Notes: generated by a model not told the origin, from the sequence alone. A DNA stretch of 64,000 nt from CAZUNO01 sp964621445 [NCBI: Candidatus Hadarchaeota archaeon] (GCA_964621445.1 CAZUNO010000013.1:16257-80256), one strand, 5' to 3'; shown: positions 8,881 to 18,068, counted from the first letter of the stretch. Translations and numbers: made by a program.

Positions 8881-9915
8881 GTGGTACCAGAGATGAAGAA
8901 AAAGAAGGTAAGATGCGGCGTTATTGGGCTAGGCTTCATTGGGACCAGAGTTCACGTGCCGAGTCTCAGGGGCATAAAGGGAGCCAAGCTGGTAGCTGTG
9001 GCCGACCTCGAGGAGAAGAGGGTAAAAAAGGCCGCCAAGAGAGGAGCGAAGGGCTACCATGATTACAAGGAGGTTCTTGAAAACCCTGATATAGATGCGG
9101 TGTGGGTTTGCCTACCAAATTTCCTACATGCAAAGGTAACCCTGGAAGCCCTGGAAGCCGGAAAACACGTCTTCTGCGAGATGCCCCTGTCTAACAAGGT
9201 TGAAGAGGCCAAGGAGGTTGTCTCCAAATCGAAAGAGGTGGACAGATTTGCAGTACCCGGGGCCACATTCAGGTACACACCGAACTTCAATAAGATGAAG
9301 AAACTGATGGATTCGGGCGAGGTTGGTAAACCAACGATGTTCTACGGTCGGGAATACATAGCACCTTCCATACTTGCCGATCAGTGGCCTGCCGGTAGTT
9401 GGGCCTGGGATAAGGAGAAGAGCGGGGGCACTAGCTTCACCCTCTCGGTGTGGGCCATAGATCTCATGAGGTGGCTGACCGAAAGCGAGGTTAAGAGGGT
9501 CTATGCCTCGATACAGCAGATCGAACAGCCCGAATACGGCGGTGTAACGCCCGAGAACTGCCAATTACACCTAAACTTCGAAAATGGGGTGAGCGGGGTG
9601 CTGGAGAGGAGTGAAAACAGTCCTCGATCCATGGAGGGTTCTGAGCTTCGGATGCTTTTCGATGATAACAGAGCGATCTACGCCAAGGAAAACGATATAA
9701 TCGAGCTACACCAGGAGGAATACGATAAGAGGGTCTGGAAGTTCTTCTCAACGGGAACCCGTGTATGGGGGCACCAACAGCTGGACCGGCATTTCGTTAA
9801 TTGCATCCGTAAGGATCAGACCCCCTCGGTTACCGCCGTGGATGGTCTGAGAGGTGTAGAGATAGCCACGGCCATGGTAGAATCAGCCGATACCGGACGA
9901 GCAATCGAGCTATGA
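8881..9915 (+). CDS. Gfo/Idh/MocA-fold protein lacking catalytic Lys and His
   Basis: The N-terminal Rossmann motif CGVIGLGFIG and the overall length (344 residues) place this in the Gfo/Idh/MocA family. Two usual catalytic positions are changed. The EKP motif reads E100-M101-P102, and the conserved His of the GxHxxD helix is W191 (SVWAIDLMRW, with D194 kept). It may bind the nucleotide without classical dehydrogenase chemistry, act on another substrate, or serve as a partner subunit. GTG at 8881 and ATG at 8893 are both possible starts. Confidence 0.82.
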   Translation: MVPEMKKKKVRCGVIGLGFIGTRVHVPSLRGIKGAKLVAVADLEEKRVKKAAKRGAKGYHDYKEVLENPDIDAVWVCLPNFLHAKVTLEALEAGKHVFCEMPLSNKVEEAKEVVSKSKEVDRFAVPGATFRYTPNFNKMKKLMDSGEVGKPTMFYGREYIAPSILADQWPAGSWAWDKEKSGGTSFTLSVWAIDLMRWLTESEVKRVYASIQQIEQPEYGGVTPENCQLHLNFENGVSGVLERSENSPRSMEGSELRMLFDDNRAIYAKENDIIELHQEEYDKRVWKFFSTGTRVWGHQQLDRHFVNCIRKDQTPSVTAVDGLRGVEIATAMVESADTGRAIEL

Positions 9916-9963
9916 TCTCAAGCACGAAATCCCAATCGTACGATGGGTAACCGGCGGGGCATA

Positions 9964-10851
9964 CTAGAGCAGGGGGTCCAGGATACGTTTAGCCTTCAGT
10001 ATATCCTTCCTCTGTTGAGGTCCCTTTATCTCCCGTTCTATGGTGACCGGTCCCCCAAAACCCGCGCCTTTTAGGCGTCTCATTAGGAGTTCGAACTCCA
10101 CCTCGCCCTCCCCCAGTGGCCTTTCATGACCCAGGTCCTCATCACGATTCGGCCAAACACCGTCCTTGGCATGCATGCCCCTGACGTATTCGCCGAATAT
10201 TTCCACTGCATCCAGAGGATTCGCCATCCCATACATTATAAGGTTGGCCGGGTCCAGGTTAACGCCCAGGTTGCCGGTGTCCACATCCTCTATGGTTCTC
10301 TTCAACGTGGAGGGCAACTCCTGGCCAGTCTCGAAACAGAAAATCTGATCGTTGCCCTTGCAGTGGAGAGCTAATTCACGCATTGCATCCACGAAACCCG
10401 AATATATCGGATCCTGCTCATCATCCGGTATGAACCCTATATGAGAGGTTATGCTGTCTATCCCCATATCGCGGGCCAGATCCGAGAATTTCTTGGCAAG
10501 CTCCAGCCTCCTCTTCCTGTGTTTGGGAGGCACAAGGCCCATGGTCTCAGGTCCCCGGTTTAGATTGAATACCTGTCCCTCGAATAGTAGGAACAAGGAA
10601 CTAATTCGGATGCCGGTCTTCTCCGCAGCCTCTTGAACCAGGTTGACATCAATCCTGTCCACCATCATTTCCGCAGTGCATGATAGCTGACAGGTAGGTA
10701 TCCCAAGGTCAAGGACCTTCCGGAAACTCTTCAGGGGATCATCCGATATGCCTACTATTAGACCAAGATCCATTTTTGGCATAAGTCCACGCTCGATGCC
10801 CAATTGATAATGATATCCCATAAAATACTCGGAACGACTTTGGTCCTTCAT
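9964..10851 (-). CDS. Xylose isomerase-like TIM-barrel sugar isomerase/epimerase
   Basis: This 295-residue protein belongs to the AP-endonuclease-2/xylose-isomerase-like TIM barrel family. Likely metal ligands are the Glu of CFETGQE, the Asp of VNLDPANL, the His-Asp pair of GMHAKDGVW and the Glu of TIEREI near the C-terminus. The family isomerises or epimerises ketoses, inositols and related sugars, and often works with Gfo/Idh/MocA dehydrogenases as seen around it. It is divergent from the membrane gene at 10952, across a region holding an inverted repeat. Confidence 0.8.
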   Translation of the reverse strand: MKDQSRSEYFMGYHYQLGIERGLMPKMDLGLIVGISDDPLKSFRKVLDLGIPTCQLSCTAEMMVDRIDVNLVQEAAEKTGIRISSLFLLFEGQVFNLNRGPETMGLVPPKHRKRRLELAKKFSDLARDMGIDSITSHIGFIPDDEQDPIYSGFVDAMRELALHCKGNDQIFCFETGQELPSTLKRTIEDVDTGNLGVNLDPANLIMYGMANPLDAVEIFGEYVRGMHAKDGVWPNRDEDLGHERPLGEGEVEFELLMRRLKGAGFGGPVTIEREIKGPQQRKDILKAKRILDPLL

Positions 10852-10869
10852 TTCAACCTGCCTGAACTA

Positions 10870-10888
10870 GCAAAGATGCTTTCTTTGC
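10870..10888. promoter_or_regulatory. Inverted repeat in divergent promoter region
   Basis: GCAAAGA and TCTTTGC form perfect 7-base arms around a 5-base spacer. It lies between the isomerase start (10851, minus) and the TATA-like ataaatac near 10906 for the membrane gene. It may be an operator for a sugar-responsive regulator; nothing identifies the protein. Confidence 0.35.
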
Positions 10889-10951
10889 TTATCTTCATAA
10901 TTGCCATAAATACATAAGACAAGAGCAGCAACGTCCCGTTTGGGCTGGAAT

Positions 10952-11941
10952 ATGGCGATGGAAACGGACAGGACCATCATTCCCCTTATGGCTCTGGTTT
11001 TTCTAGCACCCCTTATAGGGGAGGGCATATCCACATCGACCCCGGTTCATAAATTCTTCCAGCCCGTGACCCTCCTCTTGTTGATTGCTCTCTACGGATT
11101 TGGTGCCCTCCAAATCCGGGAGTCAATGGTTCGGTGGGGAAAGCAGGGAAATGCCTGGCGTTTCTTGCTTATCATGGGTGCGGCCTATGGGATAGTCGAG
11201 GAAGCTCTCTATCTCTTGAGTTTCTTCAATCCCCAATGGGTTGATCTGGGTCCCATGACCAATTACGGTCGTTGGTTAGGAGTCAATTGGCCCTGGGCAT
11301 TTGAATTGACCATCTTCCACGCCATCTATAGCATCACAATTCCCATTCTCGTAGTCCACACTATATTTCCATCCCTGCGGGATCGACCTTGGCTATCTGA
11401 GAAAGGCGACTTCACCTGTTTAGCCGTATTTCTCGTTAGTGGGCCTCTCTGGCTATTGTTCGTGACCGATAAGTACGGATATATCACGGGGGCAGCTCAA
11501 TATGGCGGATTTCTCCTCCTCGTATTGGTTCTGATTGCCATAGCACGAAGGGGAATCGGGGAAGATAATGGAACCCGACAGACCTCATCCCGGCCTAGAC
11601 CAGCTTTTCTCTTCATGTCGGGCTTGATATGGGCGATTTTATTCTTCCTGATCTTCGCCTGGCTTGTTCCTACCTGGGAGCAGCCCCCTATATTTTCCAT
11701 GACCGGCTTATTTGGAATCACCCTCCTTTGGGTGGTTCCAGTTGATCGCTGGCTAACCGGCAATCCATTCCGGGACCACATAACCATGACCTCCGCCGGT
11801 CTGGGGGCACTCTCATTTCTGATCATATTTCTCCTCCTGGTGGGCGAACCCCTAAGCAAGATAATATTTGGCATTCTGGGAGTGGCTATCATCCTGGTCA
11901 CGCTTCTGAAAATTGGGAAAAAAAGAGACCTTCCCGAATAG
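10952..11941 (+). CDS. Polytopic membrane protein of unknown function
   Basis: The product is about 329 residues with roughly eight hydrophobic helices spread over its whole length and short loops, ending in a basic tail (KIGKKRDLPE). I do not recognise a family motif. The open frame begins at TTG 10940. A TATA-like ataaatac near 10906 would place transcription start around 10935, so ATG 10952 or 10958 is the more likely start. The loop GAAYGIVEEALYLLSFF contains a paired acidic motif inside a helix, loosely reminiscent of intramembrane enzymes, but this is too weak for a call. Confidence 0.6.
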   Translation: MAMETDRTIIPLMALVFLAPLIGEGISTSTPVHKFFQPVTLLLLIALYGFGALQIRESMVRWGKQGNAWRFLLIMGAAYGIVEEALYLLSFFNPQWVDLGPMTNYGRWLGVNWPWAFELTIFHAIYSITIPILVVHTIFPSLRDRPWLSEKGDFTCLAVFLVSGPLWLLFVTDKYGYITGAAQYGGFLLLVLVLIAIARRGIGEDNGTRQTSSRPRPAFLFMSGLIWAILFFLIFAWLVPTWEQPPIFSMTGLFGITLLWVVPVDRWLTGNPFRDHITMTSAGLGALSFLIIFLLLVGEPLSKIIFGILGVAIILVTLLKIGKKRDLPE

Positions 11942-12036
11942 GGTCACCAAAGTGTAGATCGGATTCCAAGTAAAAATATGGGCAATGCCAAAATCAAACA
12001 AAAACAAATAAGGAGACCCCTGTTGATCTTGGCGCC

Positions 12037-13020
12037 ATGCCGGATATTATCAGGACTGGTATCGTAGGTTTTGGCGGCATGGGACAGGGTCATGCTAGGA
12101 CGGTTTCGGATAACCCTGGAATGGATCTAGTGGGAGTCGCTGACCCCAGCCCTAAGACCCATAAATTAGCGGAGGATTTCGGGGTTATTGCCTTTAAAAA
12201 CTACGACGAGCTGATCGAAAAGGAGAACCCCCAGGCAATCATAGTGGCCTCTCCCTCCAATACCCATGGAGAGGTGGTAATGAAATGTTGTCAAGTCGGA
12301 ATACATGTTTTCTGCGAGAAGCCCTTTACAACCACATTCCAGGAATCCATAGAAGTAAGGGATGCCGTCAAGTCGTCCGACATAGTCTTTACCATAGGAT
12401 TGGTCCTCAGACATACGGAAACCTACGGAAGGGCAAAAGAGATGGTATCCCAGGGTCTTCTAGGCGGGATTGGAATGGCCGATTGCCGGTACTCCGGGAA
12501 CCTTTTGGGACGATATGAATACGTATTTTCAAAAAACCTGGGAAGGGGCCTCATCAATGAGCACACCATTCACATGATCGATGCCATGGAGTATATCCTG
12601 GGACCGGTAGAATCGGTGCTGGCCACCACCGACGCCTCCAAAATGCATACTGAATACAACGCGGCCATGATCCTCAAGCATAGGAGCGGTTCCTTTACCT
12701 CCATAACCGCCAGCGGAGTATCGACGCTATCAAGCCATGCCTGGATCACCGGTCAAGACCTGGAGATTCTGATCGAAAATAATACGGATCTTCTAACCAG
12801 AGAGGATGGGGAAGAGAAAAAAATTCTATCAACAAATCTGGGCTACGACAGGGAGATCGAGGACTTCAGGCGATCCATCGTTAGCGGTAAAAAGCCACTA
12901 ACCGGGATAGACGAGGCCTTCGCCTCCTCACGTCTAATCGAAGCTATCTACAGGTCTTCGGAAAACGGGGAACAGGTAGAGCCCCTGGAACTGGAATCCC
13001 AGGCAGCTCTGGACGAATGA
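12037..13020 (+). CDS. Gfo/Idh/MocA family oxidoreductase
   Basis: This 327-residue protein has the Rossmann motif IVGFGGMGQGHAR, an intact EKP motif (FCEKPFTTT) and the C-terminal catalytic His (HTIHMIDAMEYI). It is a complete, probably active NAD(P)-dependent dehydrogenase of a sugar or sugar-derived alcohol. It stands alone between the membrane protein gene and the convergent A1 gene. The substrate cannot be read from sequence. Confidence 0.87.
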   Translation: MPDIIRTGIVGFGGMGQGHARTVSDNPGMDLVGVADPSPKTHKLAEDFGVIAFKNYDELIEKENPQAIIVASPSNTHGEVVMKCCQVGIHVFCEKPFTTTFQESIEVRDAVKSSDIVFTIGLVLRHTETYGRAKEMVSQGLLGGIGMADCRYSGNLLGRYEYVFSKNLGRGLINEHTIHMIDAMEYILGPVESVLATTDASKMHTEYNAAMILKHRSGSFTSITASGVSTLSSHAWITGQDLEILIENNTDLLTREDGEEKKILSTNLGYDREIEDFRRSIVSGKKPLTGIDEAFASSRLIEAIYRSSENGEQVEPLELESQAALDE

Positions 13021-13040
13021 TTAACCTTTAATCCCGGAAA

Positions 13041-13892
13041 CTAGGTTTTGGGCTTCATGTAATTCTTCATGAAGCTCTCCATTTTCCCATTCTTGTAGAC
13101 CCTGATCAACTCAAGCATTCCGTTATGGGCAGGGATTGTCGTGCCTTTCAGGGAGAAGATCACGAACAGTCTGTCGTCCTTCTCCACCTCCTCGAACTTC
13201 ACGGTACCGTACATGGGGGCTTCCATGATCTGTTCGTATTTTCCTTCAACCTCTATCTCGCTGACCGCCCTGTAACGTTGGGACTGGTTGTTATGGGTCA
13301 AAGTAAGGTCCACAATGGTCCGGTTGCGGTTGAAGAAGTAGTCCGAGACACCCTCGAAATAGTAGAATACGGAGCCGTTGGTTTGGTTGAGCCAAACCAC
13401 ATAGGTGGAGGTGGCGCCCAATCCTGCCTTTCCGGGAGCGCTTGCCTTTAGAACATCGGTGAAGTCATACATATACATGTCGAATTCGTATGTACGGCTC
13501 TGGTTTCTCCACTCAACCGTCCCGTTCCACATGTCCGGATCCGCACCTATGTATCGGGCCTGATCCATCATTCTGTTTATCTTGGCCAGGTTCATTATGG
13601 TCTCTTCATGGGTATCCCCGGTGGTGACATTGCTATCCAGGTACGCAATATCCTCATCCCGAATCTTCTTGAGGGTATTGTACCTCACTTTCACCTGTTC
13701 AAGCGGCCTTCTGCTTATCATGCTCAACACGAAAGCATACTTCTGCTCCATTGTCGAGAGTGTGGAGGGGTACTCGTTCCTCAGTATGGTCACATCCTCC
13801 TCCGCGCTCTCACCAATGATGAACAGGGTTATCAGTGTCGAGAGCACGATTGCAATACCTATTACGCCGACAAGACTTCTATCAACCTTCAT
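13041..13892 (-). CDS. A1: signal-anchored extracytoplasmic protein of the A/B module
   Basis: This 283-residue protein begins MKVDRSLVGVIGIAIVLSTL, an N-terminal signal anchor, so the rest should face outward. It shares landmarks with three other proteins here (15204-16061, 27018-27845, 52723-53562): an NEYP-type motif after the anchor, a YFEGVSDYFF box in the middle, EKDDRLFVIF near the end and an IRVYKNGK-type C-terminal strand. I know no named family for it. It lies 48 bases downstream of B1 on the same strand, so B1 and A1 form one transcription unit. Several N-x-S/T sites fit an exported protein. Confidence 0.75.
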   Translation of the reverse strand: MKVDRSLVGVIGIAIVLSTLITLFIIGESAEEDVTILRNEYPSTLSTMEQKYAFVLSMISRRPLEQVKVRYNTLKKIRDEDIAYLDSNVTTGDTHEETIMNLAKINRMMDQARYIGADPDMWNGTVEWRNQSRTYEFDMYMYDFTDVLKASAPGKAGLGATSTYVVWLNQTNGSVFYYFEGVSDYFFNRNRTIVDLTLTHNNQSQRYRAVSEIEVEGKYEQIMEAPMYGTVKFEEVEKDDRLFVIFSLKGTTIPAHNGMLELIRVYKNGKMESFMKNYMKPKT

Positions 13893-13940
13893 TCTTGTCC
13901 CAACCTATCCTCATCAATTCGATGAATAATTGCCACCAAA

Positions 13941-15059
13941 CTATTCTTCCCCTTCAGCGGCTTCTTCCACTTCCTGATCCCTCTCCCTGGCAGGGACGAT
14001 GAAGCAGAAGTAGGAGATTATGGCTATCAGTATTACTCCCACCACTATCAGCAGCACTGACCTCATCAGACTGGAGCTCTTTTCCTGCTGTTGGCTTTCC
14101 TCAACCTCCTCCTGTAGCTGCTTCTCCTCTTCCTCCATCTGCTCGAACTTCTCTTCAGCATGGGCCATAGAATCCTCGTACTTGTTTTCCTGTTCCCATG
14201 CGTAGTATATGGAGTTCTGCAATATCTTCCGGAAGTTCTCGTCCTGGAGGAAGTTGCTGAAGTGCGTGGGGTCCTCCTCCTTCGTCGAAATCATGTCCGT
14301 TCCCGCAAAGGTAATCGAGGTTCCATTTCTCTCGTAAACGACCACCAAGGGGGCGCCCAGTTCCTGATCCTCATAAACCATGGTGTAATCGCCCTCCTCA
14401 GGCATGAGATGGGTAAATTCCTTGGTGCTCTCATTCAGGTGGGCAACGAATCTTTTGTCCTGAAGCGAGAACTCGTCAGCAACCCCTTCCGTGATCTGAT
14501 GGTCATCTGCCTCCACATAGAATGTTCTTCTGACCATTTCACGAACCTCGTTCTCCTCACACCTGGGGATTTCAACTACCCTCGTCTCCCCGGTTTCCGT
14601 ATTACGGCAAATGAATGTGGGGCTCACCGATTGGTATGAAGTGCCGAAGATGGGGAATATGGTCCCGTTCAATTCTAGGGTAATGTCCTCATGTCCCACG
14701 CTTCCCATACCAACTATTGAACCCCCCTGATTGAAGTACCACTCCAGGGCGGGAACCATCCTCTCAGCATTAAGCTCCCATGTCGTCAGGGCAACGACCA
14801 CGCACTTGACCTGGGGGAAATAGAGCAGGGTATTCATGAGATCCTGGTTCCCCACCAGCACGATTTCCGCTTTGCCCGAAAGTCTGGAATCGGCCTCAAT
14901 AAGGTCCTGCAGGGCCTCACCATAAAGACTGAGGTCCTGATCGCCCTTTTTCGGCCCATGATAAATCAAGATCACGGGCTTTTCCTCCTGAGCCAGGAGC
15001 ACAGGAGAAACCATTACGACCGCGAGCATTCCAATGATAAGTAGTCCCGACTTGTGCAT
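13941..15059 (-). CDS. B1: secreted GATase/ThuA-like protein with coiled coil and C-terminal anchor
   Basis: This 372-residue protein has a signal peptide (MHKSGLLIIGMLAVVMVSPV, cleavage near VLLAQ). A Rossmann-like alpha/beta domain follows (PVILIYHGPKKG; WYFNQGGSIVGMGS at the turn where related folds place the nucleophile; IFPIFGTSY; GAPLVVVYE). Then come a long Glu/Gln-rich coiled coil (about 290-330), a transmembrane helix and an acidic cytosolic tail. The fold resembles the GldG/IFT52 or ThuA/GATase group. No catalytic Cys is kept at the elbow, so binding rather than catalysis is likely. It is the first gene of the B1-A1 unit. Confidence 0.72.
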   Translation of the reverse strand: MHKSGLLIIGMLAVVMVSPVLLAQEEKPVILIYHGPKKGDQDLSLYGEALQDLIEADSRLSGKAEIVLVGNQDLMNTLLYFPQVKCVVVALTTWELNAERMVPALEWYFNQGGSIVGMGSVGHEDITLELNGTIFPIFGTSYQSVSPTFICRNTETGETRVVEIPRCEENEVREMVRRTFYVEADDHQITEGVADEFSLQDKRFVAHLNESTKEFTHLMPEEGDYTMVYEDQELGAPLVVVYERNGTSITFAGTDMISTKEEDPTHFSNFLQDENFRKILQNSIYYAWEQENKYEDSMAHAEEKFEQMEEEEKQLQEEVEESQQQEKSSSLMRSVLLIVVGVILIAIISYFCFIVPARERDQEVEEAAEGEE

Positions 15060-15099
15060 CTAATTCACCAATCACTACGCACTTCCTATGTAATGGCGA

Positions 15100-15116
15100 A
15101 GGCCCCATATTTAAAC
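15100..15116 (-). promoter_or_regulatory. TATA-like element for the B1-A1 unit
   Basis: Read on the minus strand, gtttaaatatgg has the archaeal TATA pattern. It would start transcription about 25 bases further on, leaving a short leader before the B1 start at 15059. Confidence 0.4.
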
Positions 15117-15142
15117 TTTTTTATCCCACCAATACGCAAAAG

Positions 15143-15152
15143 CAATTTATAG
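15143..15152 (+). promoter_or_regulatory. TATA-like element for the A2-B2 unit
   Basis: The sequence aatttatagg lies about 55 bases before the A2 ATG. With transcription starting near 15172 it leaves a leader that carries the AGGAG ribosome binding site at 15190-15194. Two module copies are thus driven in opposite directions from one 144-base intergenic region. Confidence 0.42.
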
Positions 15153-15203
15153 GAGTAAATATAGAGTTCTTCCTACAGGAAAACACTCCAGGAGAGAAAA
15201 AAT

Positions 15204-16061
15204 ATGGTGGAAGTTGACAAAAGGGTAATCGGCCTGGCACTCTTGTCAGTTATCCTATCAACCCTAATTATGATCACGATTGCCGGCGAAGATATAGAAC
15301 AACCAGTTGAGATACTGAAGAACGAGTACCCAAGGAAGCTCGGTGGTCGGAAGACGACCTTTAGTTTTGCCATGGTTTCCAGGGAAAAGTTTGAAAATGT
15401 CGAGATGAGGTTCGCCATGCTGAGCCGGGAGTCCCTGAGGGCCGCAGATATGATTGACCCCCAGAAAGAGTTTAACGTTACTGATTCACCCCAGGATGTC
15501 CTGGATAACGTGGTAAAATTCGACTGGCTCATGAACCAGACCTCCCTGCTGGGAATAGAGGCGGAGAAATTCGAACGTGAATTCCAGTTCCAGGGAGTGC
15601 AGGGGGATATGGTACTGTATGACTATACTGCTATCTTAGGATCTCTCTCCGGCCAGGAGATAGCCGTCTCCGTTCCCCTGCTATACGCAGCGATAATTGA
15701 CGAGAATGGATACAGTTACTATTTTGAGGGAAAATCGGACTTTTTCTACGAACCGGAAATGAACCTCGTCTCCCTCACCACATCCCATAACGAAAACGAA
15801 ACCAGCTATCTGCCCGAGGATCAGGCCTGGGGAGACGTCAAGTTACCGATTTCGGAAGCCCCGACCGGGGTTCTGGAATACAGATCGGTGGATAAGGACG
15901 ACACCTTCAGCGTCATATTCACCGTGGAAATGACGGAAAGCCCCCCTGGATTCTCCATCCCCATTAAGGAGGAGGAAATGAACTTGGTTCTGATCCAAGT
16001 CATTAGGGCCTACCTGGACGGGGAGCTGTTCGAGGATCCAATATTCAATTTGATTGAGTGA
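15204..16061 (+). CDS. A2: signal-anchored extracytoplasmic protein of the A/B module
   Basis: This 285-residue protein begins with the anchor VIGLALLSVILSTLIMITIA, followed by ILKNEYPRKL. It carries the family boxes YYFEGKSDFFY, APTGVLEYRSVDKDD and IRAYLDG. ATG 15204 is preceded by AGGAG at 15190. It is a clear paralog of A1, A3 and A4, with order A then B in this copy. B2 follows 14 bases after its stop. No enzymatic motif is visible, and the beta-rich outward part could be a binding or scaffold domain. Confidence 0.75.
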   Translation: MVEVDKRVIGLALLSVILSTLIMITIAGEDIEQPVEILKNEYPRKLGGRKTTFSFAMVSREKFENVEMRFAMLSRESLRAADMIDPQKEFNVTDSPQDVLDNVVKFDWLMNQTSLLGIEAEKFEREFQFQGVQGDMVLYDYTAILGSLSGQEIAVSVPLLYAAIIDENGYSYYFEGKSDFFYEPEMNLVSLTTSHNENETSYLPEDQAWGDVKLPISEAPTGVLEYRSVDKDDTFSVIFTVEMTESPPGFSIPIKEEEMNLVLIQVIRAYLDGELFEDPIFNLIE

Positions 16062-16075
16062 TTGAGGTGATATCG

Positions 16076-17050
16076 ATGAAACGTTTGACGGCTCTGTTGG
16101 TTGCTTCTGTGTTGCTTTCGGTACTACCTGTATATGCACAATCCGAAGAGGTTAGACCGGTTATTTTGGTATATACCGGGATCGATCAGGGTTTTGCAGA
16201 GATGCTGGCACCCCTGATAGAGGAGAATGAGGATATAGATAGCGAGGTACAGGTGGTGACATCGCCTGAAACGCTTAGTATAGCCGCGGCCTTACCCCAG
16301 ACCGAGTGCATAATCATATACGCCTCAAACGAGGCTGAACTCGAGGGGCTGGAAGACGCCATTACGACCTTCTTCCTGCAGGGCGGTGGAGTTATAGGCA
16401 TTAGGGATGCATGCTACGAGCCCTATGCCGGCAAACTGGCAACCGAGGTTTTCCCGACTCATGCTAATGAGTCCAAAAGACAGATGAGCCCCAGGGAAAC
16501 CCGGGCCAGGACCTATGTGAAGCAGGAGGACACCAGCCTCACTGAGGGTCTTCCAGAGAAATTTGATCTCATCAGCATGGGGACCTATTACCCGGCCGAT
16601 TCAGAGGGCAACTATCTTGAAAGCATCGATCAGGATAAACACATCCCCTATAAGGATGAGGAGATCGGCTCGCCGCTGGTAATAGCTAACGACAATGAAA
16701 ATGGAGGCAAATCCATAGGTCTCCCTGGTATATGGACCATAGGCAACTCACGTGTGGATGTCTACTACGGCAACCTCGTTGCCCAGGAGGAATTCCAGAC
16801 CCTGTTCAGTAACATAGTGCAATGGACGGCGAAGGAAAGCTCTAGATTTAGGGATATTGAGGAAGGCCTCGAGGAGAAGATCGAAGAGGCCAAGGGCAAG
16901 GCCGAAAGACTGAAGGAAGAGGCCGAAGAGGCTCGTAGGAAGGAGGAAACCCAGAGATTGATCTTCTTGATAGGTGTATGGGCTGCAGGCCTTATCGTCT
17001 GCGGAGTGATAGTAAAGAAGATGATCCTGGTGCCTATAGAGCCTGAGTGA
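16076..17050 (+). CDS. B2: secreted GATase/ThuA-like protein with coiled coil and C-terminal anchor
   Basis: ATG 16076 is chosen because GAGGTGAT sits 4 bases upstream and because it starts a standard signal peptide (MKRLTALLVASVLLSVLPVY). GTG 16058 is the in-frame alternative overlapping A2. The mature part has the alpha/beta landmarks of B1 and B4: PVILVYTGIDQG, FFLQGGGVIGIRDACYE, EVFPTHANES and GSPLVIAND. A Lys/Glu coiled coil (about residues 265-300) and one transmembrane helix follow. A Cys does occur at the elbow here (residue in RDACYE), unlike B1. The function is unknown; I infer partnership with A2. Confidence 0.73.
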   Translation: MKRLTALLVASVLLSVLPVYAQSEEVRPVILVYTGIDQGFAEMLAPLIEENEDIDSEVQVVTSPETLSIAAALPQTECIIIYASNEAELEGLEDAITTFFLQGGGVIGIRDACYEPYAGKLATEVFPTHANESKRQMSPRETRARTYVKQEDTSLTEGLPEKFDLISMGTYYPADSEGNYLESIDQDKHIPYKDEEIGSPLVIANDNENGGKSIGLPGIWTIGNSRVDVYYGNLVAQEEFQTLFSNIVQWTAKESSRFRDIEEGLEEKIEEAKGKAERLKEEAEEARRKEETQRLIFLIGVWAAGLIVCGVIVKKMILVPIEPE

Positions 17051-17087
17051 AGGGGTTTACTGGTAAAGGCTAGTTAATTACCCGGAT

Positions 17088-17978
17088 TCACTCGCTGAGG
17101 CTATCGGCCAAGAGCTGGTCTATAGATACAACCCGCACACTACTGGGGACTGTATCGGTCCCAATTACCTCTAAAGCTCCCGCCTGGTGAATTAGACTAA
17201 GCGCTCCCCCGATTAGCAGGGGGTGGGTACACGCAGCAATGGTCATCTTCGCCCCTGCCTGTTTTGCCAGGGAAATGGCCTCTGCCATTGTTCCCCCTGT
17301 GCTGATGATATCATCGGCGATTACCACGTCCCTTCCCTTAACCTCCAGGTCTCCAGCAGATATCTCAACATCCTCGGGGCCCTTTCTAACCTTTTTCATG
17401 ACCGTGAAGTCAGCGTCTATCTCTTTGGCCATGGCCCTGGCCCACTGTTTCGCTTCCTCGTCAGGGGCGACAACCACCGGTTCGTCGAGGGAATAGTTAT
17501 TGAGTATGAAATCCCCAATTAAGGGCATTGCCGTCAGGTTATGGCATTCTATATTGAACATCTTGGCGACATCCGCAACCCGATGTAGGTGAATATCAAC
17601 GGTATACAGTTCCTCCAGTCCCGAGAATTCCAGTAGCTTGCTGACAACCCGGAAACTGACCACCTCTCCCGACTTGAAACTCACATCCTGCCTGGAGTAT
17701 GCAAAATAAGGAATAACACCCCGTATTTTTGCAGCTCCAAGTTCGGAAAGGGTATCCGTGAGAAATAGCATCTCCATTAGTAGGTTATCAGGCTGAAATC
17801 CCATGGTTTGTATCAGTATTACTTCCTCGTTCTCAACTGGAGTGTGGATTCGAAGGTATTTTTCTCCATCAGGGAAGGTCTTTATCTCAACGTTGCCAAA
17901 TGTGGCGTTCATCTTGTGGGCAACCCGGGCTGCTAGACCTTGAGAGCCAGAACCGCCGATTACAATCGGACCAGACAT
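17088..17978 (-). CDS. prs: Ribose-phosphate pyrophosphokinase (PRPP synthetase)
   Basis: It makes PRPP from ribose 5-phosphate and ATP for nucleotide and histidine synthesis. It has the N-terminal IGGSGSQGLA strand, the FPDGEKYLRI flexible-loop neighbourhood, YFAYSRQD, VDIHLHR metal-binding residues and the PRPP-binding loop VVIADDIISTGGTMAE. The open frame reaches TTG 18002. ATG 17978 (MSGPIVIGGS) matches the usual start of archaeal enzymes and gives 296 residues. It converges on B2. HisG, a PRPP consumer, is encoded about 1.6 kb away. Confidence 0.93.
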   Translation of the reverse strand: MSGPIVIGGSGSQGLAARVAHKMNATFGNVEIKTFPDGEKYLRIHTPVENEEVILIQTMGFQPDNLLMEMLFLTDTLSELGAAKIRGVIPYFAYSRQDVSFKSGEVVSFRVVSKLLEFSGLEELYTVDIHLHRVADVAKMFNIECHNLTAMPLIGDFILNNYSLDEPVVVAPDEEAKQWARAMAKEIDADFTVMKKVRKGPEDVEISAGDLEVKGRDVVIADDIISTGGTMAEAISLAKQAGAKMTIAACTHPLLIGGALSLIHQAGALEVIGTDTVPSSVRVVSIDQLLADSLSE

Positions 17979-18068
17979 ATAGGATATTCTCTTCTGGGTC
18001 AATATAAAGGTATTCGGGACTTAATAATCTTGAAAAATTAGCCCGGGTGTTATCAAGCAAGACCCTTC

